Origin: Epiperipatus broadwayi | Lineage: Eukaryota; Onychophora; Udeonychophora; Euonychophora; Peripatidae | Assembly: GCA_028023455.1 (NCBI GenBank) | Contig: JAQFVV010000013.1 | Span: 436,001-500,000, forward strand | Length of the DNA: 64,000 bases | Reading direction: 5' to 3' | Shown: one piece after another, positions 11,224 through 24,209 of the stretch | Layout of the letters: each line of letters begins with the position of its first letter | How positions within the stretch are numbered: position 1 is the first letter of the stretch | Translations under genes and position numbers: made by a program | Notes under the pieces: model-generated | Told to the model about the DNA's origin: nothing | Seen by the model: only the letters and a program-made list of their open reading frames with translations | Databases searched by the model: none

Positions 11224-12085
11224 AATTACATTTTTTTAGATGAAAGATATATTATTTTTAGTACAGAGAGATAAAAAAAATGTTAACATTAATTGTGCTC
11301 ACATTAAAAAGATATTTTAGAATTTATAAATTGACAGTGAAAGATGAATTCTCACGTGTTTAATTAATGTTTAATTAACTCTATCGTATCATAAAACCAT
11401 AGTTATTGGAAGTAAGTATTTTAAACCTGAAATGATGGTAACATACTTGAATGAATGTATTAATCATTATATAAAAAGTTCTATTGTTGTGATGTTTGGT
11501 GATTTTAGTATTTCTTATCTATATATAAATAATAAATCAACATAGATAAATCAAAAGAAAATATGTGCATATTAAATCTTCATCAAAATATTGGATTTTA
11601 TTTTTACTAATCAATGTGGCAATTATTGTTGTCAGTATAAAGAAATACTCTATTTGGTTTAGCACAGTGATAAAATGATAAATTTGAGAGCTAAAGATTT
11701 CTGCATCAATCTATCGCTTCTAGTGCTTAAACATCAATTAATTAAGCAACTAATAATTCAATAAGTAATTTTAATCTGATGGTGAATATCTCATGCATTT
11801 CTTAATTAATATAATTAAAGTGATGAATCTCGGAATGTTTTAATGCAGTAAAAATGTGTCAGATTGTGGAGCACAAAATCCTCATTCAGACTTCTTATTT
11901 ACTCATGAGCATTAAAGGTATTTGATTATTTATTTATTTAAGTGAGGAGAAAAGGAAATTTGATGTGGAGATTATGAAAGGGATAATTACATCAGATTGT
12001 ATAATGAGACTAAACTTAATAATAGATACTATAAATATTTGAAAACCAGACACTCTTCACAAACCTGAGAACTTAATTGTAAGAA

Positions 12086-12250
12086 TAGGGAACTTGAACT
12101 CAGATTTTCAAGCACTCTGCAATTATCCACACTAACTATTCACACTATCTCATATACATGACCACATGCATGTAGAGAAGATAAATAATCACCAATATAC
12201 ATATTTTATGCCACACTAGCACTCATCAGTTGGTCCAGATTATCATCTCC

Positions 12251-12296
<46 letters not shown>

Positions 12297-12552
12297 ACTG
12301 ATTATATATATATATATATATATATATAATCAGTTGTCAGTTTATATTAAGATATCAAATCTTCATAACTTAATGGACAGACTTCAATCTACTTCAAACT
12401 CCAACTTTTCAGCCATCCATATCATTGAAAGATGAAAACCCAAATCCCATGCTGATGCCAATATTATTGCCATGTGTGTGGTCATGTGTATCAGTTGTAT
12501 GAGATAGTGTGGATAGTTGAAGGATGCTTGAAAAACTGAGTTCAAATCCCCT
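12086..12552. mobile_element. MITE family M1, long copy
   Basis: Inverted ends: left GGGAACTTGAACTCAGATTT with CACACTATCTCATA further in, right ATGAGATAGTGTGGATAGTT with GAGTTCAAATCCCC. Further internal blocks match the element at 30057-30530, but the left half is inverted relative to it (CTGGACCAACTGATGAGTGC is there, its complement here). The centre holds (CA)n, then two (TA)n runs separated by an ACTGAT/ATCAGT hairpin. It has no coding capacity. Confidence 0.65.
12251..12328. repeat. (CA)n and (TA)n microsatellites
   Basis: About 10 CA dinucleotides pass into two (TA)n tracts separated by AACTGATTATAT. The two TA tracts form a strong hairpin with the outer ACTGAT/ATCAGT. It lies inside the M1 MITE. 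Confidence 0.9.
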
Positions 12553-14150
12553 ATACTTAATAGATACTATTTAAGTAATGCTCAAGATCTGAATATAGCA
12601 GCTAATTAACAATTTTATTAAAATTATTTATAAATCTATGCCAAATAAAAGCACATCTAAACCCCAGAAGTTGTTAACTTAAATGAGTATATTTTTTCAC
12701 AACTTTTTGCATAAGCTAAATACTATATGAGTTGGATTTTTTTTTCAAATGCATGTTTGTCATCAGATGTTTTTAAATAAATAAGCCCACAACATATGTT
12801 TGGGGAATTATTCATAAAATCAGATTTAAATAAGTTGGATTTATATAAGAAGAGAACTGCTTGTATATATTTGCATTCTGATAATCATCCAAGTTTTATT
12901 TCATAACTGAACCCAAAAACAAAGTATATATATATTATTAAGTTTAAAAATATTCTAATTACAATAATGTGATCAAAATATTGAAAACAAAAGATGTTAA
13001 AATACATACAAATTTTTATTTTTGTAAAATATAACCAATAATACAACAAATAATCCTTTTTTATAGATAAAAGGTAAATACAAATGTATTATAATGTTGA
13101 TATCTGCATTTTAAGACACAATATATAAAAAAATATAAACCATATTTATTCACATGTAACTATTCCTATATTTGATATTAAATCAGTGTAGTGAAAATTG
13201 GGATAGCCTATTTCAGTGATAGCGAACCTATAGCACATCATGTGCCAGAGATGGCACGCGTAAATTTTTTACTGGCACTGGAACTATTTACGTATCATAA
13301 TTTTTATGCTTTAAATTATTTAATTTTTTTTTTGTTGCTAAAATCTGTACTAATACAAATTTACTGTAAACCTAAAGGTAAAATAAATAATTATAACATG
13401 ATATTATAATTCAATTTACAATTGAACTCTGATTAGAAGCAATAAATAACAAAATTTGAAAATATATATATATAGGAGGGAATGATATTTTAAGTCAAAT
13501 AAAGTGATACCTCTGTATACTGTGGTATGATTCCAATAAAACTAAAAAATAAACTCAGTAAAATATTTTATAACTCTTTGAAATAATTTTTTTTCAAATC
13601 TAAAGTAAAAGTAATAAAATGTTTTTTTCTGTCCTAACCTTTTTTGATCTAAATGTATTGGCACCATTCATTTTTTTAACATAATCAAAATCGTACAAAA
13701 AATGAATAAAATGTGTAATCAAGGACATCAATCAACTTTTTTTTTTTGCTTGAAGTTTTGCTATAAAAGTTAAATGTAAGGATAATAATATATTTTAACA
13801 TATAATAAATCTTTGATTTATAAAATTATTAAAGCTCATTTAAATTTACTTTTAAATAAATTTGTTACCATTATATTAATAGGACTAGTGAAAACAAAAA
13901 TTGTTAAGCAGTAGAGAATTCCAAAATTGGTGGACTGATGAGTATGGAATGCTTAGTAAAGGCACCAAGACCGTATGTGTTTTATATTCTCAAATAGTCA
14001 TATCCTACCAGTTGTATCCTATCCAGAATATTATTAGTAGAATGGCATTATGAAGCCAATTATTAATCATTCTGTGAAAAAAGTAAAGATGAAGAAAAAT
14101 AATATATTGCCTAAGCATTTAAAAATATAAATATTCAATCAACATTTATA

Positions 14151-15782
14151 ATGAAATTTATAGAAAATCATTCAAATATAACTGCTGCTAGTTTTTTTAT
14201 TTCAAATGTAATTGCCAATCATGGGAAACCTTTTAATAATGGAGAATATGTGAAAGAAGTTTGGATGAAATGTGCACCAGCTCTTTTTGAAGATTTTGAA
14301 AACAAAGCAAAAATTATTCAAAGAATAAAAGATTTACCATTGGCTAGAAATAATGTTAAAGGAAGAATCCTGCAAATGACTAACAACATAACTTACCACT
14401 TACCAACAAAAAAAAAGATATAAAATCTTCTGGTTTAATTTCTCTCTGCCTTGATAAAAGTACAGACATAAATGGATCAACTCATTTGGCTATTTTTATT
14501 TGCTATTGTATTGGGAATAATATACCTCATTAGTAACAACAGCAAAAGAAATAGATATTTGCAATGAAGGTTCAAATGTACTTGCTGAAAAGAAATAGTT
14601 GTTTCCAAAATTTGTATCAATAACTACAGGTGGTGCTTGAAGTATGACTGAAAAAGAAAATGATTTTCTCACTTTATTTACCAACCATATTGGATATTCA
14701 ATTTTGTATTTTCATTACATTATATATATCAGCAGGTTTTATGCAGTAAGGTCAGCTTTAAGCCACAGAATGATATCATGAACATTGTGACTAAGTTAAT
14801 CAATTTTATATCTACAGAAGCTCTAAATAAATGAAAAATTTTAAATTCATTGAATGAGATGAACTCAGTATAGAATGGCTTACTTATGTACAACTATGTG
14901 GGAACAGTTCTTCAAAGATTCATTGAGTGTTTAGATGAAATTAGACTGTTTTTATGTAATAAGAAAATCATTGAAAAATATAATGAATTAATGGATGTTG
15001 AATGACTTTTGTTATTAATGTTTTTTACTGATCTGTATTCACATCTAAATTAATTAAATGTGAAACTGCTAGTACAATAAGACAATTGTTGTCATGTTTG
15101 ATTTGATCTAAGCATTTAAAATTAAATTATATATTTTCAATTGTGATGTTATTTCTTAAACCTTCAAATATTTTCCAAATATAAAAAAGTTCTTGACTGA
15201 TTTAGAATCTCATGAGAAGCCAGATCAAATAAAATTGATACAAGGGTATTGTGCTGTTATTCAACCGATAATTGATTAATTTTCTTTAAGATTACATAGT
15301 TCAGACAACTTTTAGAAACATTCAAATTTATTTTGTACCCAGATATAATATCAATGGACCAGTTTCAAGTTAGAAATTTTTGAGTGCCATAATTTGGAAG
15401 ATATGGAAATTTTATCAGTCGATTTTCAATCCAGTTCTATATGGAATTAGAAATTTGTTGATTTGAAGAGGGAATTAGAAATTATGGAAAATGATCGATT
15501 ATTGGGCACATGTAAAAAGAATGCTGGAAAGGAACTATTGACTACATTGAATGCTATTCCTGAAATATTTAATTATTTTAAAAAAATAACGACCGCTATA
15601 TTGTCAATTTTTTCCTCTACATATGCATATAAATCATTGTTTTCGGAAATGAATTTAATTACAGTTCGAAAAATAGAATGACAGAAGAATCTAGTTTAGT
15701 TTGTACATTATTAAAAGTGACAAAATATGAACCAGATATAAAACATTTGGCATCCAATGTACAACAGCAAAAATCCCATTAA
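14151..15782 (+). pseudogene. hAT transposase pseudogene (GTF2IRD2-like / SPIN-type)
   Basis: This cut-and-paste transposase survives in pieces. At 14151-14423 there is a 90-codon frame with NHGKPFNNGEYVKEVWMKCA and IKDLPLARNNVKGRI, the conserved N-terminal part. A frame change in an A-run leads to LISLCLDKSTDINGSTHLAI at about 14430-14490, the block around the first catalytic Asp (family form LDESTDI). Around 14620 SITTGGA followed by a stop replaces the usual SITTDGAPSM, so the second catalytic Asp is lost. The C-terminal dimerisation block, YAYKSLFSEMNLIT, ends a 72-codon frame at 15681. A shift there restores RMTEESSLVCTLLKVTKY and a natural stop at 15780-15782. Several stops between the blocks confirm it is dead. 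Confidence 0.85.
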
Positions 15783-15931
15783 ATAATACCTATTTATGTT
15801 GATTTTATATGTTTATTTACAAAATTTTGTTTTAATTATTAGTAATTTTTTACTATTATATTTTATCCAACTTGTGCTCTTCTAAATAAATATCGTTCAC
15901 TTGTATTTAGGTTATTTAAAAATTTTGTTTA

Positions 15932-15932
<1 letters not shown>

Positions 15933-16018
<86 letters not shown>
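15933..16018. repeat. (ATT)n microsatellite
   Basis: About 28 uninterrupted ATT triplets lie inside the hAT element, 3' of the transposase pseudogene. Confidence 0.95.
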
Positions 16019-16409
16019 TTGTTTTATAAACTTTTAAAAAACTGCAATAATTAAGTTGTTTATATTTTGACTTAATAGCTATATGGCACGCTAATCATTC
16101 AATAAATATTTTTTGGAAATTTTTGGCATGCACACCTAAAAAGGTTCGCCACTATTGGCCTATTGCAAAACTCGTAAATGCTTTTTGATCCAAAAGAATT
16201 TTGCCAAAGTGTTTCTAACTTTCAAAAAAACACCATTTTACAAAAATAAATAAATAAATCTGATTCTTTCAATTAGCTAATCATATCTTTATTTTTTATC
16301 ACTGTAATACTGATAAAATTAAATTAACTGAATTAATTGACTTAGTCATAGCACATAATGTACTTTAACTAAGAGGTCTGTTTTTAACTTGGAGCTAAAT
16401 CAAGACCTA

Positions 16410-16730
16410 CATTGATATTAAGGTCAACTGGTAAAACATTCAGATACTATCTTATGATTTTAATTTGAATCTGTCTGGATGAAACTTGAGTATTTTTTCA
16501 GGTTTTAATCAGGATTACGATTTTTTCCCCAGGCAACCAGGAAACATCCATTATAGATCAGAAAGTGAGTATCTATCTATCTACTTATAGTTAGATGTCA
16601 AAACAAGAATGGGCAAATATTTAAATGCTTACCACTTAGAAATTGGAAAGTCTAATGCTTTTTTCTTAAATTCTGATGAGGGGCTGTTGGAATGTTTTTT
16701 GTATTGAACATTTTAAATAATTTTTAAAAA
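16410..16730 (+). repeat. SINE-B copy 5
   Basis: Decayed head (GGTCAACTGGTAAAACATTC, then TTTGAATCTGTCTGGATG), followed by GGTTTTAATCAGGATTACGA, CCAGGCAACCAGGAAACATC, GTGAGTATCTATCTAT, CAAAACAAGAATGGGCAAAT and TTAGAAATTGGAAAGTCTAA. The 3' block has GATGAGGGGCTGTTGGAATG. Same order and strand as the other copies. Confidence 0.6.
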
Positions 16731-17507
16731 CCTTTTAAGCTTTTCTTTCAGCCTTGACCAAAATATTTGAGATTTATATTAATCTTTTTTAAAAAAAATC
16801 ATGATTCATCATATAACTAATGTCTTAAATAATAAACAAGAAATAGATAGGATAAGTATTGATTTCTTTATGCAGTTGGTGCAGGTTTTTGTGAAAAACA
16901 TATTGAGAAAATAAGCTATAGATTATTTTTAAATAACTTTATATTATGGTTTGGGGCTTATCTCAAAAAGAAAAAGAAAACCGTATTCCGTTAAATTGGG
17001 AGAAAAAATCTCAATACTTGAAGCAAATTTTGTTTTTGTTATATAAGGATATAGAAAAACAGGTAGACTTATTTTCTTTTTTAATGCAAGTATAGTAGTA
17101 AACAACTTAGTTTTCGAAGTATAAAGAATAATAATAAGATAATGAAGAAAAATATCCGTCAAATTTAGCAGTCACATAAATTTAATTATAAAGGGGATGA
17201 TACATTTTATAAAAAGTTCCATAAAGATATAGATAAAAGTAATTATGGGTTATTCTCATCACAGACCACCTGATCAGTAGTGAAGATTTATCGCATTACC
17301 GTTATGTATACAATATATATGTATAACAAATAGAAATTCAATTAACTTTATATCAATCATGCTTTCCAGTACTCCAGAAACTATAAATAAATGGGGAGGG
17401 GGTAACTCTTTCTATTTAGGATTTAAGATCTTATGAGTAGACTGCAATTATGATAAGATAATGATAAGAATGAGTATATAAATTTCACTCAGGAATTTAA
17501 CAAAGAT
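16731..17507. other. No gene seen
   Basis: AT-rich. An open frame at 16944-17162 on the minus strand has no recognisable motif and no context. Confidence 0.5.
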
Positions 17508-17519
17508 AAAATTGGAAAT

Positions 17520-17600
17520 TTTTTTTTCCAATGTGTCAAAGCATCAAACCTGGGGACAACTGCCTGTAAGACAGCTGCACTCGGCCACCAATGCTTGACT
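17520..17600 (-). mobile_element. SINE-A copy, internally deleted, minus strand
   Basis: ATGTGTCAAAGCATCAAACC, GGGGACAACTGCCTGTAAGA and CGGCCACCAATGCTTGAC are complementary to SINE-A, with part of the T-arm and D-arm regions missing. A 10-bp duplication, AAATTGGAAA, flanks it at 17508-17517 and 17602-17611. Confidence 0.8.
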
Positions 17601-18064
17601 AAAATTGGAAAATTTAAATTGATAAGATAACATTAATTAACAAATGATTTTAATAACTTAATAAATACATGCAGCAATAACATATAAATCTACAATGTTG
17701 GTGCTAGACAATTAGGATTATTATAAATAGAAATTCAAATAATTTTAAACAATATAAACTATATAGTTTAATGGTAGTTGAATTTCTATTTGTAATAATG
17801 CTATCTGTCTAGTGTTTATATAAGAATAATCTATAAGTATAAGTGATTCATTTATGCTTTTAAAACATTTATTGATGGGTGAGTGCATGTATATTTAATA
17901 TATCAGTCCAATAGTGAATATGTGAAGATTCATTTTTTCCACAAGATTTACATATATATATATATTACAACAAAGACAGAGTATTAACAATTACTCCAAC
18001 CACTAACAACTTGCAATTAAATTTTACATTCTAGCTTAGTATAGCTAAATATTCATTACTACCT

Positions 18065-18165
18065 CTATTTTCAAATGTCATCCACATTGGATTTGAATCT
18101 CAGATCATGGACATGGTAAGTAGATGTGCTAATCACAACACTATTAAACCTTTCATAAAAATTTA
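18065..18165 (-). repeat. Decayed tRNA-like SINE head
   Basis: The minus strand reads AATAGTGTTGTGATTAGCAC, ATCTACTTACCATGTCCATG and GATCTGAGATTCAAATCC, the layout of an A box, anticodon region and B box. It resembles the head of the SINE-B copy at 3200 (ATGATCTGAGTTTAAATC). No body blocks follow clearly. Confidence 0.4.
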
Positions 18166-21100
18166 GTTATTTTTCCTACAAAATATTTTTTTAAATCAAT
18201 ATATTTTAAATATGATAACAAAGAAGCAATAAAATATTTGATAACATTTTTAGGAAAGGAAAAACTTTACATATACAAAATAAAATATATTTAATACATT
18301 CTTGTACTTTACCTTTTTAAATTATAAAGCATTAATTTGAAATTCACATAATAAAATTAATAGAATAACAACAAACTGTTGACCCTGAAATAATGCTTTA
18401 TGTAAATAATATAAACAATGATTACTACTATAATTTTAATATTTAACATTATAACAGACTATATTTAGCTTTATGGCATTGTATATAGAAATATAAGTTT
18501 CTCTAAAAAGATATAAATTACAAGATTCAACGCCCACATAAATATAAAAATTCTTAAACTATCCACTGGAAAGCACAATTATTTTAAACTTTTACTTCTC
18601 TACTCTTAAATTTTAAAATATGTTAATTATTTAGGATATAAAATTTTGGTAATAAACCTGTACAAATTTTAAATAAAAGAATTATATCCATGTTACTGCT
18701 ACATACATTTGAGTATTGATAGCTAAATTCAGTATGATTTATAGTGGAGTATTTTACAATGAACAATATACTTTTTATTAATAAAATCAGAATTCAGAGG
18801 AATATGACAATATGGCACATTGACTTTTACATTTTTAGTGTAAGATTAAGTATCTTTTGTTACTAGTTATAATATTCTAAGTTTAATTTACTTATTTGTT
18901 TATTTAAATATTGTGATATCTTAAATGTAGATAAAATTTATGTGTGTGTTAAATAAAACTTCCCAGTGAGTTATATGTAATTAATATAATTCCATCAATA
19001 AATGAAAAAGTACAAAGTGACCCCACTTATATTTTAGCTTGACTTATATATAAGCATTGAATTAGTAACATGATTGTGGTTTTTCTGAAATTGTTACCAT
19101 ATAGGATTCATACTTCATGTGACCTGTCAATAAATTGGATGCTTATTTGTGATTGAAGCTAAAGTACAGGTGACCTCATTCAGTATTTTTTATTTATTAA
19201 TGGAGTTATATTAATTTACATATAGCTTGCTGGGATTTTTCAGTAACTTGCATAAATTTTATCTGTTTATTTCTATTTTTACCAATGAAACAATTTTTTT
19301 AATTATTCTATTGCACAATTTTAGGCATGAACTGATAAAATATAGTGAGAAAGTGAATTACCTTAGTTATTAAGAAAAATTATGTTTTTTTTTGAAGGGA
19401 GAGGGCATTTTTTTAATGTTTTTACTATGGAAACTTCACTTAAAATTTATACTAAAAATTTATACAGGAAATAAAAATTAAATACATAAATTTTAAATTA
19501 TTTTTATATTTATGTTTCTAAATTTTTAATTATATTTTTGTCTGCTTAAATTGTTCTGCTGTGCAGGTATAGAATTAGATATATATTTTATTATTATAAT
19601 CCAAAAGTTCACAATATATTAATTAACTATTCAAAATTACAAGAAACTGAGTTTTATATATTAAATTCAGTTGATCAGTATGCACATTTAAAGTACATTA
19701 TTACAGATTAATAATTATCCTTATTCAGTATTGTCTTATCCAATATTTTTGGATTAGTGTTTACTTTATGATTTTTATCAGTGAGAAGCTTTGAGTTTTG
19801 GAGCAGTGCTCCAGGATCTTTTAAATCTAATCTTTTTTCTCTAGCAACCATCTTTCACTCTTTTGTTTTATTATCAAGCTATTAGTCTAAATTGAAAAAC
19901 TTATTAATTTTTTCAATCAAAACCAACATACTTGCATAGTAGTGTGTGATATCTTATTGGCTTTATGGATTAATAATAATCAAATTACTTTATTGCTCAG
20001 GAATTCATAAAAAGTATGACTGCCAAAAATTGCAGGTCTGGGCATAAGATATGATTTTAAATTTCAGTCTACCACTGAACCAAAAGAAAGCAGGGATTAA
20101 TTAATATTAATTAAAATTTAAGATATTATAATTTGCAATTGGTTTAATTCTACCTTAGACTACTTTTGAGAAACATTAAAAAGTTGAATATTATTAAGAC
20201 CATGCTAAAATTATAACCCTTCAAAATGTGATCTGTTTTTGTTTGTTTAAAATGTGCAAAGGACTTTATAGATTATAACTATTTTAAAATCTGTTCAGTT
20301 TTTGTTTGTTGAAAATGTGTAACGGGCTTTATAGATTATTACCGAATTACAAGCAGTGGGCTGGCTGCCAGATGATAAGCATTGTTATAACCTATAAAAC
20401 AATTATCCTGGAAGAACAAATTGGCTGTTTCCTTTAGTATGATATCAAAATAGTGAGAATTTGTTACTAGAAATTTGATTGGTTGATTAGTTTAAACTTC
20501 ATTTCAGTAATTGATTGATGTATTTTAGTGCATGTTAAAATAAAAGATAATAAAATGAGATTTTAAAACGAGTTACTTTTGTTCTAGTATATCCCTCTAT
20601 GTAATTCTATATATATTTTATAAAATTTTTGAATATGAATACAGACATTATCATTATTAGCAGCCACTTATAAACAAATGTATTTAAAAAAATAGCTAGT
20701 CAAAAAAATAAAAAGTATAAAATTAGGTGAGAAATGATTGGATTCAAATTTTCTATACATGTAATTAAGAGATGAAGATGTGATCACACAATCAATCATC
20801 CAATCTCATTGTCATAGTTAATACAAGAAGATGACCAAGAATCTTCAATTTGCAGTCAAAGCGACTTTTTATTTGTACATATATTTTCCAATTGCACCAG
20901 AACAACTACTTGCCTCATTCTCATAGTTCATAAATTCCAATGAGCAAACTGATATATCAAGAGTTATATGAAACATCTTTCACACAGCAGGCATCCCAAT
21001 GGCAAAGCTATGTGTATTCTACTTTAAAGCACAAAGGAAAATAGTTTACAGACTTTATTTGCAAATTTCACTAATTACAACTCATTTTATTGGAATATTT

Positions 21101-21700
21101 ATTATAAATTAATGATATGAAAATTGTATTTACAATACAATAAATTTGATCAATAGATAAAAGACTTTTTCTAATTTCAACGGTTTTATGTGTGTGTGCA
21201 TATATATATAATGCAGTAGACACGGCTGCTTTTTTAATATATCCACAGATAAAGAAAAAAATGTGTCTATCAGAACGTTCTTTGTCATGAAGCTCTTAAA
21301 TTGATTCAAGTCAGCGCACATACCATGTTGTTCAGGACTTATTTTTATTTATCTAATAATAATTGTATTGATTGCATTTACAAGTGTTATATTATTAACA
21401 AGTATTCATAAATAGCTTAAATTTATTTGTTGCTGATATGTTTTAAGAAGTATTTTGAGAAACATATACGACTTGATGCATGAATAAAAAGATGGATAGT
21501 AAATAGATTTAGAAGTTTAATAAATATTAGTAGATGTATTTAACTTTTAATATAATATTAAAGTACATATAATATTTGGATTTAATAAATATAATTATTT
21601 CCAACCTTAAAAATGACTATTATAATTGTTTAAATACAGCAATAAGCTATGTGTGAGTACTAATAATGTTATGGTTGTAAATTGAAGTGATATATATATA
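18166..21700. other. No gene seen; AT-rich, with one tandem duplication
   Basis: Dense stops throughout. At about 20222-20335 a 66-70-bp block (TCTGTTTTTGTTTGTT..AAAATGTG..GGACTTTATAGATTAT) occurs twice in tandem with substitutions. The segment near 19765-19830 has a faint match (ATCAGTGAGAAGCTTTGAGT) to the foldback family seen at 39.8-40.2 kb. Confidence 0.5.
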
Positions 21701-21709
21701 CAAATAAAT

Positions 21710-23322
21710 AAATAAAAACAGTCGCAATTACTTTTCCACACAGTAGCTTTAATATAATATTTCAATCAGAACGCTGGTTTCCATCAGAAATTACATCAAA
21801 ATGGCTTCCTCCATAACTTAAATGTTAAAAATCATTTGCATATCTGATAATGCAATACATTTCTATATGTTAAAATCCTTTTTTAAAAAAACTTTTTTAA
21901 TCAACAAACCGGTAATTCATTGTAATAAATGTCTTATAATTATTTTTTTAGGAAAAGACAAAATGAAATTTTAAATTCTTATAAAACTTTACAAAAATAA
22001 ATGTTTAATTTAAAGTTTATATATATATGGAGAATTACATATATATCTATGCAAAAAATGCATACAAAAATCACGTGTACAAAAGATTGTGCATTCAAAA
22101 TAAATTTCAAATAAACCTTATTGATTAACATATTAATAAAAAAATAATTAAATGAAAAATAAAGCATTATGTAATAATGCCTAGGATATAAAATTTTAAA
22201 TTTATAAATAAAAAAACGTTATTTCTGTTTTCTGGTAAAGTGAAGTGTTTAGAAACTGAGCTGTCTTCATTATTGATTAAAATCTCAAATCCATTATGGT
22301 TAGTCATTTTAATATGCAGACTGTTTGCTGATTTATTTATATAACATTTCATGTGTGTGTTACATGCTATTAAATATGTTAAATGTAAATTTTATAATTG
22401 ACGTAGTAGAGGATATGCCTTAAAATCATTAATTATTTACCTTGAATCATTTTTGTAACCATGTTATTGTTACAAAAATGATTCAAGGTAATCCCATCAA
22501 TGATTTTAAAAGGCATATCTCCAACCATGTCAATTGTAAAATTGTATATTTAATATAATGTAATACATACTTGAACTGTTATGTAGTTGAATCAGCAAAC
22601 ACTCTACATCTTAAAATAACTATCAGTAGATTTGACATTTTACTTAATAATGAAGATAGATCAGGTATTAAATACTTCCATTTACCAGATCACTTAATTG
22701 ATGATTTAAGAATAGTAAATATTGCAGAATAATTTGTCTCCATAAGAGAGAAAAAGCAGAAAGAAAGTTTTTTTATTTATAAATTTAAAAGTGTACATCG
22801 TCATGGTATGAATTTGAACATAGGACCTATTACATCCTTGAATTATCTAGTTTCATAATGCTCTAGTTTTCATTTAATTATTTTTATTTAATATGTTAAC
22901 CAATAAGATATATATATATATATTTGAAATTTAATTTGAATACCAATCTTTTGAACATATGATTTTTTGTGTACATTTTTTACATAGATATTTATATATA
23001 ATTGTATACACATATAAATTAATGCATTATTACTTTTGTAAAGTTTTATAAGAATTTAATTAATTTTTCTACTTTTTAAAAACATTATTATAAAATATTT
23101 ATCACAATAGATCATCCGTTATTGATTAAAACAGGTTTTTTTTTTTAAAAAAAAGTTTAACTTACAGAAATGTATTGCATTCTCAGATATGCAAATGATT
23201 TTTAACGTTTAAGTTTTGAAGGAAGCCATTATGCTGTAATTTGTGATGAAAATCAATCTTCTGATTGAAATATATATTGAAGTAGCTGTATAGAGAAGTA
23301 ATTGTATCTGTTTTTATGTATC
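21710..23322. repeat. Large imperfect inverted repeat, about 1.6 kb
   Basis: Two arms of roughly 750-850 bp face each other around a 7-base centre (CATGTTA) near 22465. At the centre, TACCTTGAATCATTTTTGTA is mirrored by its exact complement. At the outer ends, CAAAATGGCTTCCTCCATAA and AATCATTTGCATATCTGATA on the left match the complement of AAGGAAGCCATTATGCTG and TCAGATATGCAAATGATT on the right. Match quality is high at the centre and moderate elsewhere. This could be a foldback transposon or two copies of one element joined head to head. No target duplication was identified. Confidence 0.8.
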
Positions 23323-23374
23323 ATTAGTTTAGTTAGTTGATATATATATAACTGTAATAGACCTGTAAATACCC

Positions 23375-23622
23375 AGAGGCAAAACTCTTCTTACAGTAAT
23401 GCCACTCAGTGCAAGCCAGACTAATCAATGGATGCAGGAAGATTTGTGCATAAAATCTCTATCTAGTGCCTATTCATCCAATATCCCCAGACTAGTTTCT
23501 AGTTTATGGCTTTCATCAGTGAGGAGCTTTGGATCTGAGAGGATGGTGCCTAGGTCTTAGGATCTAATGCAACCCTCCAGTAACTACTATTACATGGAGA
23601 GTTTTGCCTCTATGTAAACAGC
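23375..23622. mobile_element. Foldback MITE, family F1, partial copy
   Basis: The outer words AGAGGCAAAACTCTT and AGAGTTTTGCCTCT are inverted. The interior has ACTCAGTGCAAGCCAGACTA, ATCAATGGATGCAGGAAGAT, ATCCAATATCCCCAGACTAG and TTCATCAGTGAGGAGCTTTG. The same blocks occur at 39838-40195 and 47762-47910. The right arm has lost most of its inner part. Confidence 0.7.
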
Positions 23623-23680
23623 TTGTGTAAGTATAAAGGATGGTGATCATGTGATCTAAAATAAAGAGTGGGCTAATAGC

Positions 23681-24206
23681 TCTAACAAGCTTTATTGATA
23701 AATGCTGCAAGAGAAAGCATTTAAAATCTCTATCTAGAAATTATCCTCAGCCCCAGACTAATTTCTAGCTATTGGCTTTCCTCAGTGAGATGCTAGGATA
23801 TTTCAGACACTAGATCCAAATTACCAACTCAAAGCCAGCTCTTATCTGATTGTTAACTTTTAAATAGAAAATTTGAAATTTTCAGACACCTATAGGTCTT
23901 CAAATTCAGTTATCTAATTTAAATAACTATATAGTGCTGAGAAATATTTAACCATGTAGCTATTTAAGTTAGATAGCTGGATTTGAAGACATATAGGTGT
24001 TTGAAATTTTCAGATTTTCTATTTAAAAGCTAACTATCAAATAATTTTAAGTTGGTTATTTGGATCTGGTGACTGAAATATTCTAGCATTTCACTGAGGA
24101 AAGCCAATGGGTAGAAACCAGTCTGGGGCTAGGGGTAATTTCTAGATATTTTAAATACTTTTCCTTATTACAATAATGCTTGTTAGAGCTATTAGAACAC
24201 TCTTTT
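23681..24206. mobile_element. Foldback element, related to F1, about 525 bp
   Basis: A long hairpin. The left end CTAATAGCTCTAACAAGC is the complement of the right end GCTTGTTAGAGCTATTAG. Inner blocks such as TTGAAATTTTCAGACACCTA and its counterpart pair across a centre near 23945. CCCCAGACTAATTTCTAGCT and CTTTCCTCAGTGAGATGCTA show kinship with family F1. It abuts the F1 copy on its left. It has no coding capacity. Confidence 0.7.
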
Positions 24207-24209
24207 TTT

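Larger units (their letters stand above)
13214..16157 (+). mobile_element. hAT DNA transposon, structurally complete, inactive
   Basis: The left end CAGTGATAGCGAACCT matches the complement of the right end (CAATAGTGGCGAACCT) at 12 of 16 positions. An 8-bp target duplication flanks it: GCCTATTT at 13206-13213 and GCCTATTG at 16158-16165. The central TA of the duplication fits the nnnTAnnn preference known for Buster and SPIN-like hAT elements. At 2,944 bp it is close to the usual size of autonomous hAT elements. Sub-terminal GGCACGC-type words recur near both ends (13254 and 16085). The enclosed transposase is broken, and a long (ATT)n tract lies between the coding end and the right terminus. 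Confidence 0.88.

Noticed and set aside
15933-16018. CRISPR-like or satellite array
   Set aside because: Simple trinucleotide repeat without spacers. No CRISPR array is present anywhere, and the window is eukaryotic.
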